From Lachnospiraceae bacterium KH1T2 (GTDB lineage Bacteria; Bacillota; Clostridia; Lachnospirales; Lachnospiraceae): 64,000 nt of DNA. Location: the NCBI GenBank assembly GCA_900114405.1, contig FOSY01000011.1, positions 1 through 64,000 of the forward strand, in the 5' to 3' direction. The notes below the pieces were generated by a model. It saw nothing but the letters and a program-made list of their open reading frames with translations. It did not search any database and was not told the DNA's origin. Below are positions 52,963 through 62,782 of this stretch, piece after piece (position 1 is the stretch's first letter; each line of letters starts with the position of its first letter). A program made the translations under genes and the position numbers.

Positions 52963-54765
52963 ATGAAGATTTCAGATTATATAGCAGATTTTCTTGTTCG
53001 TAAGGGTGTTAAAGATGTATTTATGATAACCGGTGGCGGTGCAATGCATATGAATGACTCTTTTGGACATCATCCGGAGCTTCGCTGCACATATAATCAT
53101 AACGAGCAGGCTACAGGAATGATGGCTGAAGCATATGGAAGACTTACAAACAGACCTGCAGCAGTATGCATAACTGCAGGACCGGGTGCGGTTAATGCGA
53201 TGGCTGGTGTCTATGGGGCTTACGTGGACTCTATTCCGATGATTGTATTTTCCGGACAGGCTAAGCGTGAAACGATGGTTACTGCAAGTGATGTACCACT
53301 TAGGCAGCTTGGAGATCAGGAAGCAAAGACTATAGATGCTGTTAAGAGTATGACAAAATTTGCATACACGATAACAAATCCTAATGAGATACGCTATCAG
53401 CTGGAAAAAGCGTGGTTCCTTGCCAACAATGGCAGAAAGGGACCTGTGTGGCTCGACGTTCCCCTTGATATTCAGGCAGCAACAGTATATACTGATGAGT
53501 TAACGGGCTTTGACGAGACTAATACAAAGAAGATCGAATGCCCATATTATGATAAATCATATACAGATAAAATTTTGGAAAAAATCCACGAAGCAAGGCG
53601 CCCGGTAATACTTGCAGGTGAAGGAATACGTCAGGGAGATGCATATAAGGAATTCCTTGAGTGTACGAATTCTTTGAAGATACCGGTAGTGCTTGCATGG
53701 AACGCGAATGATCTTCTGTGGGAGGAAAATACATACTTTGCCGGAATGCCTGGAACTGTTGGAACAAGAGGCGGCAACTTTGTAGTGCAGAATGCCGATC
53801 TGCTGATTGTTCTCGGCTGCCGTATGAATTTACGAATAATAAGCTATAATAAGCTTCAGTTCGCAAAAGACGCCTACAAGATCATGGTTGATATTGATAA
53901 GAATGAGCTTTATAAGCCGACGATAAAGATCGATATGCCTATACATGCAGATGTAAAGGATGTATGCAGAAGTCTTGCAAATTGTGTAGAAGAAGAGGTT
54001 GGAAACCATTCAGAATGGCTTGCATGGTGCAGGAATATCAATAAGAGATACCCGGCAGTGCTGCCTGAGTACTCTAAAGTTTCCAAGCCTATGAATCCAT
54101 ATCCGTTTATCAGAAAAGTTTCTGAGCAGCTTGGTGACAGAGATGTCATTACCTGTGGAAATGGAGCAGCATGTGTTCAGACTTTCCAGGCATTTCATGT
54201 AAAGAAGGGTGAAAGGATCTTCACCAATTCCGGAAGTGCTGCAATGGGATACGGCTATCCTGCAGCTATAGGCGCGGCAGTTGCTCTTAAGGGTGAAAGG
54301 GTAGTATGCTTTGACGGTGATGGAAGCTTCATGATGAATGTGCAGGAACTTGCAACAGCGGCATATAATAAGCTCAATATCAAGCTGTTTCTGCTTAATA
54401 ATAACGGCTACCATTCAATCCGTCAGACACAGACGAATCTGTTTCATGGCCGCCCGTATATTGGAATTGACAGCACAAGCGGAGTCGGTTTCCCTGACTT
54501 CGAAAAGCTTGCCGATGCGTTTGGCGTAAAATATGTAAGAATCGATTCGCTTGATGATGCGGATGAAAAGATAACAGAGGTCCTTAAAGCAGAAGGTCCT
54601 GTATTCTGTGAGGCAATAGTTGATCCAAAGCAGAATTTTGAACCAAAACTTTCGTCTAAGGTAATGCCTGATGGAACCATCACTTCAGCAGAATGTGATG
54701 ATATGTCGCCATTCCTTCCGAAAGAAGAATATCAAGCAATAAAAGAAGAGGCACAGAATATATAA
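52963..54765 (+). CDS. Acetolactate synthase-like ThDP enzyme (YerE-like candidate)
   Basis: A 600-aa thiamine-diphosphate enzyme. The catalytic Glu is Glu48 (YNHNEQATGMMAEAYGRL). The ThDP/Mg motif runs from GDGSFMMNVQELATAAYN (about 452) to LLNNNGYHS. The domain order is PYR, central FAD-like and PP. It has no small regulatory subunit gene beside it and lies among sugar genes, so it is unlikely to be a valine-pathway enzyme. In Yersinia, YerE adds a two-carbon unit from pyruvate to CDP-4-keto-3,6-dideoxyglucose; the upstream rfbFGH genes make that substrate. Confidence 0.85.
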   Translation: MKISDYIADFLVRKGVKDVFMITGGGAMHMNDSFGHHPELRCTYNHNEQATGMMAEAYGRLTNRPAAVCITAGPGAVNAMAGVYGAYVDSIPMIVFSGQAKRETMVTASDVPLRQLGDQEAKTIDAVKSMTKFAYTITNPNEIRYQLEKAWFLANNGRKGPVWLDVPLDIQAATVYTDELTGFDETNTKKIECPYYDKSYTDKILEKIHEARRPVILAGEGIRQGDAYKEFLECTNSLKIPVVLAWNANDLLWEENTYFAGMPGTVGTRGGNFVVQNADLLIVLGCRMNLRIISYNKLQFAKDAYKIMVDIDKNELYKPTIKIDMPIHADVKDVCRSLANCVEEEVGNHSEWLAWCRNINKRYPAVLPEYSKVSKPMNPYPFIRKVSEQLGDRDVITCGNGAACVQTFQAFHVKKGERIFTNSGSAAMGYGYPAAIGAAVALKGERVVCFDGDGSFMMNVQELATAAYNKLNIKLFLLNNNGYHSIRQTQTNLFHGRPYIGIDSTSGVGFPDFEKLADAFGVKYVRIDSLDDADEKITEVLKAEGPVFCEAIVDPKQNFEPKLSSKVMPDGTITSAECDDMSPFLPKEEYQAIKEEAQNI

Positions 54766-54768
54766 ATT

Positions 54769-55740
54769 ATGAGTGATAAGAAAAAACTCAGCGTGATGAT
54801 TCCATGCTATAACGAGATTGATAATGTAGGACCGATAAGTGAGGCAATCGTAGATATTTTTGAAAAACAGCTTCCAAAATATGATTACGAGATCGTGTTC
54901 ATTGATAACCATTCAGAAGATGGAACAAGGGAAAAGCTTGAAGAGATTTGCTCTAAGAACCATCATATAAAGGCAATCCTGAATGTAACAAATTTCGGAC
55001 AGTTTAATTCACCTTTTTATGGTTTATGCCAATGTACCGGTGATGCTGTGATATCTATGGCATGCGATTTTCAGGACCCGCCTGAGCTTATACCTAAGTA
55101 TGTTGCAGAATGGGAAAACGGTTATAAGATCGTCAGTGCAATCAAGGTTTCAAGCCGTGAAAATGGTTTTATATATTTTCTCAGGAAGTGCTACTACAAG
55201 ATGATCAGAAATATGTCCACGGTAAAGTTCATTGAGAACTTTACCGGTACAGGACTTTATGATAAGTCATTTATTAATCTTATAAGCAAGCTTGACGATC
55301 CAATTCCGTTCCTTAGAGGTATCGTTGCGGAGTACGATTTCAAGAGAAAGGATATACCTTTCGAGCAGCCGAAGCGTCGCGCAGGAAAGACAAGTAATAA
55401 CTTTTACTCTCTTTATGATGCGGCTATGCTTTCTATAACTTCTTATACAAAAGTCGGATTGCGTCTTGCTACGTTTATCGGCTTCTTTGCAGGAATGATC
55501 AGTTTCCTGATCGCATTGGTATATCTTGTTATGAAGCTTACTCATTGGAATGATTTTTCAGCAGGATATGCACCGATGGTAATAGGTGTATTTATTATTG
55601 GTTCACTACAGCTATTCTTTATTGGCTTAATGGGCGAATATATTTTGAACATCAACACACGTATAATGCATAGACCGCTTGTGGTTGAAGAGAAACGCAT
55701 CAATTTTGATGATAAGAAGGGTTCTGCTGATGAAACTTGA
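54769..55740 (+). CDS. Polyprenyl-phosphate glycosyltransferase (GtrB/CsbB type GT2)
   Basis: A 323-aa GT2 enzyme with a C-terminal two-helix membrane anchor (about residues 232-250 and 265-290). Signatures are LSVMIPCYNEIDNVGPI, the donor-site ACDFQDPPELI and the QPKRRAGKTSNNFYSL region. Enzymes of this type load a sugar onto undecaprenyl phosphate for use by GT-C enzymes outside the cell, which fits the neighbouring YfhO and GT-C genes. Confidence 0.92.
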   Translation: MSDKKKLSVMIPCYNEIDNVGPISEAIVDIFEKQLPKYDYEIVFIDNHSEDGTREKLEEICSKNHHIKAILNVTNFGQFNSPFYGLCQCTGDAVISMACDFQDPPELIPKYVAEWENGYKIVSAIKVSSRENGFIYFLRKCYYKMIRNMSTVKFIENFTGTGLYDKSFINLISKLDDPIPFLRGIVAEYDFKRKDIPFEQPKRRAGKTSNNFYSLYDAAMLSITSYTKVGLRLATFIGFFAGMISFLIALVYLVMKLTHWNDFSAGYAPMVIGVFIIGSLQLFFIGLMGEYILNINTRIMHRPLVVEEKRINFDDKKGSADET

Positions 55741-56746
55741 TCTACTTTATCAGATAAATGAGAAATATGCACCATATTGTGGAGCATCATTGGCATCTGT
55801 TTTTGAAAATAATAAGCATCTAGAGTCTATACGCGTCTACATTCTCGGAGAGAAGCTTTCGATGACATCGGAGGCTCGTTTCCGGGAACTTGCGGCGAAG
55901 TATGGACGCCAGCTTAATTTTGTCAAGACAGAGCCTTTGATGCTGATGATGAAAAAGCTTGGTATGCCGGCATATAGAGGCTCTTATGCTGCGAATATGA
56001 GGCTTTTTCTGTCTTATGTAATAGGCGATGATGTAGATCGCCTGCTTTATCTTGATGCAGATACTATTGTGACAGGTGCATTGGATGAACTTATAAGTAT
56101 GCCTATGGAGGGACATCCTATAGCTATGGCACTTGATTCGCTCGTGCGTCTTCATAGGGAAAGACTTGGTTTTACAAGTGCTGATTACTACTATAATTCA
56201 GGAGTTATCCTATTTTCTATGAAAGAGTGGAGAGCGCATCATTGCTCTGAAAGAATCGCAAATCATGTAAAAAATGTTCGTGCATGGTATCCGTCTCCAG
56301 ATCAGGATCTTTTGAACGTTGTATTGAAAGGCGAGATACTTAAGCTTTCGCCAAGATACAATATCCAGCCTATATATATTGCGTTTAGAGTTAAGGATTA
56401 CTTTAAGACTTTTGGTGCAAGAGGCTTTTATTCTCAGAAGGATATACAGATGGCTCTGAGTGACCCATGTATATACCACTTTTTCAGATTTGTGGGTGAA
56501 TTTCCATGGCATAAAGGGAATGTGCATCCCGATAACGATCTTTTTGATAAATACATTGCGCTGTCACCATGGAAAGATTATGTGAAGCAGCCGGCTGAAA
56601 ATGGTGTTGTATTAAAGATGGAAAAAGTTCTTTATGCATATTGTCCTAAATGTATTTTCATAAAAATATTCAGACTTGCCTACGAACAGTTTATTTATAA
56701 GGCAAATAAGGATTCAATGCGTCATAAGATCAATAAGACAATGTAA
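55730..56746 (+). CDS. Glycosyltransferase family 8
   Basis: A 338-aa GT8 retaining glycosyltransferase. ATG at 55730 overlaps the previous gene by 11 nt. Motifs: MKLDLLYQINEKYAPYCGAS, the DxD metal site in RLLYLDADTIVTGALDEL, YYYNSGVILFSMKEWR and WYPSPDQDLLNVVLKG. A C-terminal His motif, YHFFRFVGEFPWHKGNVHP, completes the family pattern. Sugar and acceptor unknown. Confidence 0.92.
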   Translation: MKLDLLYQINEKYAPYCGASLASVFENNKHLESIRVYILGEKLSMTSEARFRELAAKYGRQLNFVKTEPLMLMMKKLGMPAYRGSYAANMRLFLSYVIGDDVDRLLYLDADTIVTGALDELISMPMEGHPIAMALDSLVRLHRERLGFTSADYYYNSGVILFSMKEWRAHHCSERIANHVKNVRAWYPSPDQDLLNVVLKGEILKLSPRYNIQPIYIAFRVKDYFKTFGARGFYSQKDIQMALSDPCIYHFFRFVGEFPWHKGNVHPDNDLFDKYIALSPWKDYVKQPAENGVVLKMEKVLYAYCPKCIFIKIFRLAYEQFIYKANKDSMRHKINKTM

Positions 56747-56763
56747 GAAAAGACTATAGATAG

Positions 56764-57813
56764 ATGAAAATATCAATTATTATACCGGTTTATAATCCGG
56801 ATTCAGATTATTTGAGGAATTGTCTTGACTCGTGTTTAGATCAGACTATTGCAGAGGTGGTCGAAGTGATCGCAGTCAATGATGGTTCGACAAATGGCTG
56901 TGATAAGATTTTAGCTGAATATTCAAAAAAATATGAGCTTCTGACAGTTATAACTCAGAAAAATCAAGGCACTTCGGTTGCAAGAAATGCCGGACTTGAT
57001 AAGGCTTGCGGCGATTATATAATGTTTGTCGATGCAGACGACTGGATAGAAAGAGACTGCTGTGAAAATGCATTAAGAGCAGCATATAATTCAAATAGTG
57101 ACATAACTTTCTTTGGCTATGCGACAAATTATACGAATCGTCAGATGAACAGAGTTATAGAAAAGCCAAATGAAAAATTGTTTGAAAGAGATATCCTTCA
57201 ATTGGCGATACTTGAAGGAAATCCGGAGCTCGGAGCTGTTGAAGTGGGAGCACCTTGGGGCAAGCTTATAAGGCATAGCGTTATCGAAAAAAATCATGTA
57301 CGTTACACACCGGGGCTTAAAAAAGGTCAGGATACAGTATTTGTGCTTAATCTTCTTGAACATTGCCGTACATTTTCATATTTTTCGTATTTGGGATATC
57401 ACTATCGTATGAGTGGTGCTTCGATCAGTCACCGTTATAACCCTGAGATAGTCTCAATAATGGAAAAAACCTTGAAGGCATACAGTGAATTTGTAAACAA
57501 GTACGGTAAAAATGAGCGTTTCAGAGAAGCGGTTGCACGAAAATATTATCGTGTGATGACAGGTGAGTATATCATGCTGGATTTCTGCCATCCTGATAAT
57601 AAAGAAAGCGGAAGTGCATCAAGAAAACGTTTCAAAGACTTACTCGGAAAAGAACCATACAAGAGTTCACTGGCGAGAGTAGGAAGAAGAAAGCCGCATG
57701 GATATGATGGACTGATTTTTTTGTGCGCAAAAACAAGAAATATAACCCTTCTGTTTGCCTTAAAGAAACTTGAAATTGCAGTGAGAAATATAGTCATACA
57801 TCAGTATGGATAA
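56764..57813 (+). CDS. Glycosyltransferase family 2
   Basis: A 349-aa GT2 enzyme. The N-terminal GT-A domain has ISIIIPVYNPDSDYLRNCLD, VIAVNDGSTNGCDKILAEY, NAGLDKACGDYIMFVDADDW (DADD metal site), then a helical tail. Likely adds one sugar of the repeat unit. Confidence 0.92.
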   Translation: MKISIIIPVYNPDSDYLRNCLDSCLDQTIAEVVEVIAVNDGSTNGCDKILAEYSKKYELLTVITQKNQGTSVARNAGLDKACGDYIMFVDADDWIERDCCENALRAAYNSNSDITFFGYATNYTNRQMNRVIEKPNEKLFERDILQLAILEGNPELGAVEVGAPWGKLIRHSVIEKNHVRYTPGLKKGQDTVFVLNLLEHCRTFSYFSYLGYHYRMSGASISHRYNPEIVSIMEKTLKAYSEFVNKYGKNERFREAVARKYYRVMTGEYIMLDFCHPDNKESGSASRKRFKDLLGKEPYKSSLARVGRRKPHGYDGLIFLCAKTRNITLLFALKKLEIAVRNIVIHQYG

Positions 57814-57831
57814 CTACTAGGAGAGTTTTTT

Positions 57832-59337
57832 ATGGAAAAGCTTAAAGAGCTTTTTAGAAAAAAATGGTTTTATATCGTTTGCGGAATAATGATAGCGATA
57901 CAGCTTGTTTTTTCACTTCATTTCATGGGAAGACAGTACTTTTCTCTTGATGAAGTGAGTCAGATAGGCTTTATCGCTAAGAAAAATTCTATTGGGAAAA
58001 TTTTAGATTATTATCTTACAAGTGAAGTGACAAATCTTCCGTTATGGCCTCTTTTGGCAGCTGTATGGTACAGGATCGTTCCATATGGTGAAGGGTGGAT
58101 GAGGCTTATAACAGTCATATTATCTACAATATCAATAATCATAATGACAAAAATGGCTAAAGAATATGGTGGTGAACGTACAGGACTTCTGATGACTGTA
58201 CTTACTTGCATATCAGCCATAATAATGCAAAAGTGCGGACTTACATTCAGAGTACATGCATTTTGGCTCATGTTCACAGCGCTGGTATTTTGGAAGTATA
58301 TTAAGCGTGTGAAGTCGATGGGGTATGAGAGCTATCGAAGGATAATAACGCTTGGAATATGTATGGCGGGGCTTGCGTATTCACATTACTTTGGATGCTT
58401 GACGATTGTATATCTTTTTTGCATGGATGCAGTGCTTTTTCTTTTCCGTAAGATCAGGGGAAGATTCATAATATCTTACCTTATTGGAGGAGGAAGTCTG
58501 GTACCTTGGTTTTTATACATGCTTTACAAACGTACTATGAATCTTGAAGAGTTTTGGCCGAAAGTGCCTACGTTTGAGAGTATTCCGAAAGCACTGAGAT
58601 TTGTAGTAAGCAACGATGAACCTGTGTATATTTTGCTTTTATTGGCAATGGCGGCATCTGTGCTTATCTTTATAAAGAAATTCGTGGAAGACGGCAAAGA
58701 ACTTCAAAATGAATTTATACGTCTTGGTTTTGCAATGATGCCGCTGCTTTTTGCAGTAGGAGATTATATCTACAGCGCGCATATCAATCAGCATAGCGGT
58801 ATATTTGTTTATAGATATTTTCTTTCGTGTATACCGGCAGGGCTTCTGAGTGTTGCCGTATTTACGGATGATGTATTAAAGGTTCTAAGCGACAAACTTA
58901 AAGTATCAGAAATTTTGACCTATGGTCTTACTGCATCATTGGCATTTTTCTACCTTGGAAGTGGAAACTATTACTTTGATGTCAAAGATGAGATTTCTGC
59001 GCCATATGATAATACTTATGGCAATGTCAGAGACGCGATAGTCTCAGACGGCAGATTGGGTGATGAGAAGACCATGATAGCGATCAATGCTAATCGTGCT
59101 AATGCGGATGGTTTTGAAGAGTATTATCTGGAATATGCAGGAACTGGTGAAGATGTTCACGTTGTTTCAAATGATGATCCTGATATAGCAGAGCAGATAA
59201 ATAGTGCAGATCATGTATATATATATCAGGTAATGCATGGTACTCCTGATGTATTTACTGAGCTGATGGGTAATGATTTCAAGCAGACGCTTTTTGACAA
59301 GAATATAGGTCTGTACGTTTTTGAAAGGATAAGATGA
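57832..59337 (+). CDS. GT-C membrane glycosyltransferase (PMT/ArnT-like)
   Basis: A 501-aa polytopic protein with about ten membrane segments and a small C-terminal soluble part. The first outward loop contains the acidic pair DE in FSLDEVSQIGFIAKKNS, as in PMT_2/ArnT enzymes that use polyprenyl-phosphate sugars. ATG follows AGGAG. It may use the lipid-linked sugar made by the GtrB-type enzyme upstream. Confidence 0.82.
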   Translation: MEKLKELFRKKWFYIVCGIMIAIQLVFSLHFMGRQYFSLDEVSQIGFIAKKNSIGKILDYYLTSEVTNLPLWPLLAAVWYRIVPYGEGWMRLITVILSTISIIIMTKMAKEYGGERTGLLMTVLTCISAIIMQKCGLTFRVHAFWLMFTALVFWKYIKRVKSMGYESYRRIITLGICMAGLAYSHYFGCLTIVYLFCMDAVLFLFRKIRGRFIISYLIGGGSLVPWFLYMLYKRTMNLEEFWPKVPTFESIPKALRFVVSNDEPVYILLLLAMAASVLIFIKKFVEDGKELQNEFIRLGFAMMPLLFAVGDYIYSAHINQHSGIFVYRYFLSCIPAGLLSVAVFTDDVLKVLSDKLKVSEILTYGLTASLAFFYLGSGNYYFDVKDEISAPYDNTYGNVRDAIVSDGRLGDEKTMIAINANRANADGFEEYYLEYAGTGEDVHVVSNDDPDIAEQINSADHVYIYQVMHGTPDVFTELMGNDFKQTLFDKNIGLYVFERIR

Positions 59338-59338
59338 T

Positions 59339-60412
59339 ATGAAACTCCTTTTTCTTGGAGACTTTGCATATGATTACAATGATGTAAAAGAAGATATAAA
59401 GAATATCGGTAATACTATAAAAGAGGAAGATCTCAGAGCGATAATAAACCTGGAAGGTCCGATATGTGATGGAACGCAGCGACAGATCTTAAAAAGAGGA
59501 ACACATTTACATCAGGGCGCCGGAACAGTCGGCGCTCTGAAAGAACTTTCAACTATAGGTGTTACACTTAGTAATAACCACATGATGGATTTTGGAAAAA
59601 ATGGGTGCAAAGAAACTCTTGAAACTCTTGACAGTGCGGGAATTCTTCATTGTGGAGCCGGAAGTGATATAAATACAGCTATTAAGCCTATGATAATAAG
59701 CGATGATCAGGGCGAGACAGCTGTATTTAATTTTGGCTGGGCAGGAGAAGAGACAGTCTATGCCGGAAAGCACAGTTATGGCTGTTCACCAAGAGAGAAT
59801 AAAGTGGTGCTTGATACTGTAAAGAAATATGCTTTGTCGCATCCTGAAAAAGGGATAATCGTTACGCTTCACTGGGGCTTTGAATTTAATGCCTATCCTA
59901 TGCCGTATGATATAGATCTAGGTCACAGACTTTTAGATATCCCTGCTGTAAATATAGTTATCGGACATCATCCGCATTGTCCGCAGACTGTGGAGGAATA
60001 TAACGGAAAGAAGATATATTACTCATTGGGTAATTTTTATTTTAGCTCAAAGAGAAAAAATTTCTCAAAGAGAAAATTCCCGACAAAGCCTGTGAACAGA
60101 AGTGACTATGGAATCGCTGTTGTTTTTGACACAGCTACAGGAGAAACTTCAGACAGGATAATTTTTTATGACAGAGAAAAGGATGAAAGCTATTTTGCAG
60201 AAAGTAGTGTGATACCTGAAGTACAGCCGAGAGTTGCGCCTGAATCAAGAGAGTACTTGGAAATGTATATGCGTTGTGCCCAGAAAAGGAATCCTTTCCT
60301 TGGAACAGATGAAAAGCAGAATAAGATTATGACGGCAAAATTTAACTTTGCAAGAAATGCACTTAGGTATGTGCCATTTGCCGGTAAATTATTAAAGGTG
60401 GTTAAAAGATGA
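59339..60412 (+). CDS. CapA family (PGA_cap) metallophosphatase-like protein
   Basis: A 357-aa protein of the CapA superfamily, related to the capsule synthesis enzyme of poly-gamma-glutamate and to calcineurin-like phosphatases. Motifs: KLLFLGDFAYDYND, INLEGPICDG, TLSNNHMMDFGKNG, VTLHWGFEFNAYPM and VIGHHPHCPQTVEEYNGKKI. It lacks an obvious signal peptide, unlike many CapA proteins. In polysaccharide clusters its reaction is not known. Confidence 0.9.
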   Translation: MKLLFLGDFAYDYNDVKEDIKNIGNTIKEEDLRAIINLEGPICDGTQRQILKRGTHLHQGAGTVGALKELSTIGVTLSNNHMMDFGKNGCKETLETLDSAGILHCGAGSDINTAIKPMIISDDQGETAVFNFGWAGEETVYAGKHSYGCSPRENKVVLDTVKKYALSHPEKGIIVTLHWGFEFNAYPMPYDIDLGHRLLDIPAVNIVIGHHPHCPQTVEEYNGKKIYYSLGNFYFSSKRKNFSKRKFPTKPVNRSDYGIAVVFDTATGETSDRIIFYDREKDESYFAESSVIPEVQPRVAPESREYLEMYMRCAQKRNPFLGTDEKQNKIMTAKFNFARNALRYVPFAGKLLKVVKR

Positions 60413-61326
60413 TGAAAAAAGTAAGCTGCGTAATTCCAAGCTATAAAAGAGATATTTCAATTGTGCGAAGAGCACTTATGAGCGTACTGTCACAGACATG
60501 GGAAAATATCGAAGTACTTCTTGTGGATGATAACAGAGGAGAGGGTTCCGAGGTATTTACTGAGCCGATAAAGGCATTAGCTGATGAATTTGAAAATGTT
60601 AGATATCTGAAAACTACAGACCCTTGCGGCGCACAGGCAGCAAGAAATCTTGGAATAAAAAATGCTGCAGGTGAATATGTCGCATTCCTCGATGATGATG
60701 ACGAATGGCTCCCTGAAAAGATAAAAAAGCAGGTTGAGTATCTTAAAAAAAATCCGGATGCAGGAATGTGTTATTGCAGGGGATACATTGTCAATGAGGC
60801 GAATAAGATTGCTGATTCCGGTGAAATATATGGAAAATTATTCAAGAGTGAAGTTACTTATAAGGAACTTTTAAGAGACGATAAGATAGGAACAACGACT
60901 CAGGCTGTTATCCGACGAGAGGTTTTTGATAAGGTGGGCGGATTCGACGAAGCATTTCCGGCAAGGCAGGATTATGAAATGTGGATAAGGATCAGCAAAA
61001 GCTATAGAGTGATCGGCATCAGAGAGCCATTGTTCAAACACTATAAAAATATGACCGGAGTTAAGCATACTCAGATCTCTAATAGTGCTGAAAAATGCAT
61101 AAAAGGATATGAGCTTCTTAATGCTAAATATCATGATGACATCATGAAAGATAGAAAAGCGAGATTTAACATCGTATTTCATCTTGCTCATTTCTATAGA
61201 ATGGCGGGAAGATCTTCAGATGGATATAAGGAATATGTGAAAGCCTTTTTCTGCTCTCCATCAATGTTTATGTTCCAGGGCAGCATTGCAGTACGTAATG
61301 CTATAGGGAGATTAAGCTATAAATAA
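60409..61326 (+). CDS. Glycosyltransferase family 2
   Basis: A 305-aa GT2 enzyme: VSCVIPSYKRDISIVRRALM, VLLVDDNRGEGSEVFTEPIK, QAARNLGIKNAAGEYVAFLD followed by DDDE (metal site), and the GGFDEAFPARQDYEMWIRIS acceptor-domain motif. It overlaps capA-like by 4 nt. Confidence 0.92.
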   Translation: MMKKVSCVIPSYKRDISIVRRALMSVLSQTWENIEVLLVDDNRGEGSEVFTEPIKALADEFENVRYLKTTDPCGAQAARNLGIKNAAGEYVAFLDDDDEWLPEKIKKQVEYLKKNPDAGMCYCRGYIVNEANKIADSGEIYGKLFKSEVTYKELLRDDKIGTTTQAVIRREVFDKVGGFDEAFPARQDYEMWIRISKSYRVIGIREPLFKHYKNMTGVKHTQISNSAEKCIKGYELLNAKYHDDIMKDRKARFNIVFHLAHFYRMAGRSSDGYKEYVKAFFCSPSMFMFQGSIAVRNAIGRLSYK

Positions 61327-61345
61327 CTCTTGGGAGGAAAATGAA

Positions 61346-62776
61346 ATGAGCGAAAGTAGGCGGCCGTACCATGAGTGGGAAATCAAGCATGATCTCCTTA
61401 ATAAAAATAAGATAGACGGTTTTCAATACTGGAATTATATGAGAAGAGACATGTTTATGTCCTTTAATGATGAATATGCTCATGTGAAGCCTGTTTTTTA
61501 TAAAAATATGGAAGGCAGCAAAGAGACTTTTTTTTCAAAAATTGCGCAGACACGTGCACTTTGGAAACATCCGATGCGCACACATTTGGAAAATGTGGAT
61601 ATTCTTTTCGTTTGTCATCCGCGCAGGCAGGAAATTGATGGAAAGCTGGTCAGTATATATACGGATTATATAGCAGATCGTTTTCCAAATTCAGCAACTT
61701 TACAGCGCGTAAGTAAGGCTGACTATCCTAAAGATAAGGTGTATTCTAAAAATCTCATATATAACCATCGGGTTGAGCTGATGAGTTATATATATCGTAT
61801 ATTGGTTAAAAAGCTTCAGCCGGCAAAGTATCGAATGATCAGAGAACAGGTTGAAAATGAGATGAGAGAGCCATTTAAGGATCTCGAAGAAAACTATGGA
61901 CTTCATCCCAAGCTTAAAAACTTTGCAGAGCGAGTGACAGTACTGTATTTCTTTTATAAGTATCGCTATCCTCGATATGAAAAGCTTTTAAAGAAGCTTA
62001 AGCCTAAGGCTATAGTTGAAGTAGTCGGCGGAAGTGTGAATACCAAGATCATAAATGAGATTGCTAAGAAAATGCAGATTCCGACTGTAGAGCTTCAGCA
62101 TGGAACAGGTGCAGTAATGAATGAGTTCCCGGAAGGTACAAGGATTGCTCAATTTACGGATTGGTATTTTACCTTTTCTGATTTTTGGAAAAATATCACC
62201 AATTATCCAATGGAGAAAGATCATGTGGTGGCAGGAGGATTTCCTTATCACGATATCATGATGAAAGAGTACCCTCGTGAAAGCTGGAAACATGATAAAA
62301 ATACGATAGTATTTCTTTCAAGCCCAAAGTATGGCAAAGAATTGTCAGAATTAGCCGTGAAGCTTAAAGAGCTCATTCCGGAACTTAGTATAATTTATAA
62401 ATTTCATCCTAAGGAAATCGTAGGATGGAGAGAAAAGTATAACTTGCTTTCACAAGCAAATAATATAAGAGTTATAGAGGATACCAAAACACCCCTGTAT
62501 AGCCTTTTTGCAGAAAGCAGTATGCAGGTTGGAGTTGAATCTACAGCGGTATATGAGGGAATGAGCTTTGAGCTTGATACCTATATATGGGATATTCCAC
62601 AGGCTGAGCCTATGAAAGTTATTGTCGAGAGTGGATTTGCCAGACATTTTTCAAGAGTTGAAGATCTTGCGGAGCTTATTAAGAGCGGTAAAAGTAAGAA
62701 ATACAACGCAGACATGTTTTGGAAGAGTGATTCCATGGAAAACATTGTTTCAAAACTTAAAGAGATAGTGGATTAA
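61346..62776 (+). CDS. Capsular polysaccharide GT-B-like transferase (unassigned family)
   Basis: A 476-aa cytoplasmic protein. The C-terminal half looks like a GT-B or capsule transferase: VELQHGTGAVMNEFPEGT, VVAGGFPYHDIMM, IYKFHPKEI, and VGVESTAVYEGMSFELDTYI. These QHG and FHP motifs are shared with capsule synthesis enzymes (GT52/KpsC/CDP-glycerophosphotransferase groups). ATG at 61346 follows GGGAGG; an earlier ATG at 61341 meets a stop after two codons. No closer family recognised. Confidence 0.75.
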   Translation: MSESRRPYHEWEIKHDLLNKNKIDGFQYWNYMRRDMFMSFNDEYAHVKPVFYKNMEGSKETFFSKIAQTRALWKHPMRTHLENVDILFVCHPRRQEIDGKLVSIYTDYIADRFPNSATLQRVSKADYPKDKVYSKNLIYNHRVELMSYIYRILVKKLQPAKYRMIREQVENEMREPFKDLEENYGLHPKLKNFAERVTVLYFFYKYRYPRYEKLLKKLKPKAIVEVVGGSVNTKIINEIAKKMQIPTVELQHGTGAVMNEFPEGTRIAQFTDWYFTFSDFWKNITNYPMEKDHVVAGGFPYHDIMMKEYPRESWKHDKNTIVFLSSPKYGKELSELAVKLKELIPELSIIYKFHPKEIVGWREKYNLLSQANNIRVIEDTKTPLYSLFAESSMQVGVESTAVYEGMSFELDTYIWDIPQAEPMKVIVESGFARHFSRVEDLAELIKSGKSKKYNADMFWKSDSMENIVSKLKEIVD

Positions 62777-62782
62777 GTATTT

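Noticed and set aside
52963..54765. A biosynthetic acetolactate synthase (ilvB)
   Set aside because: No ilvN or other branched-chain genes are near, and it is embedded in a polysaccharide operon.
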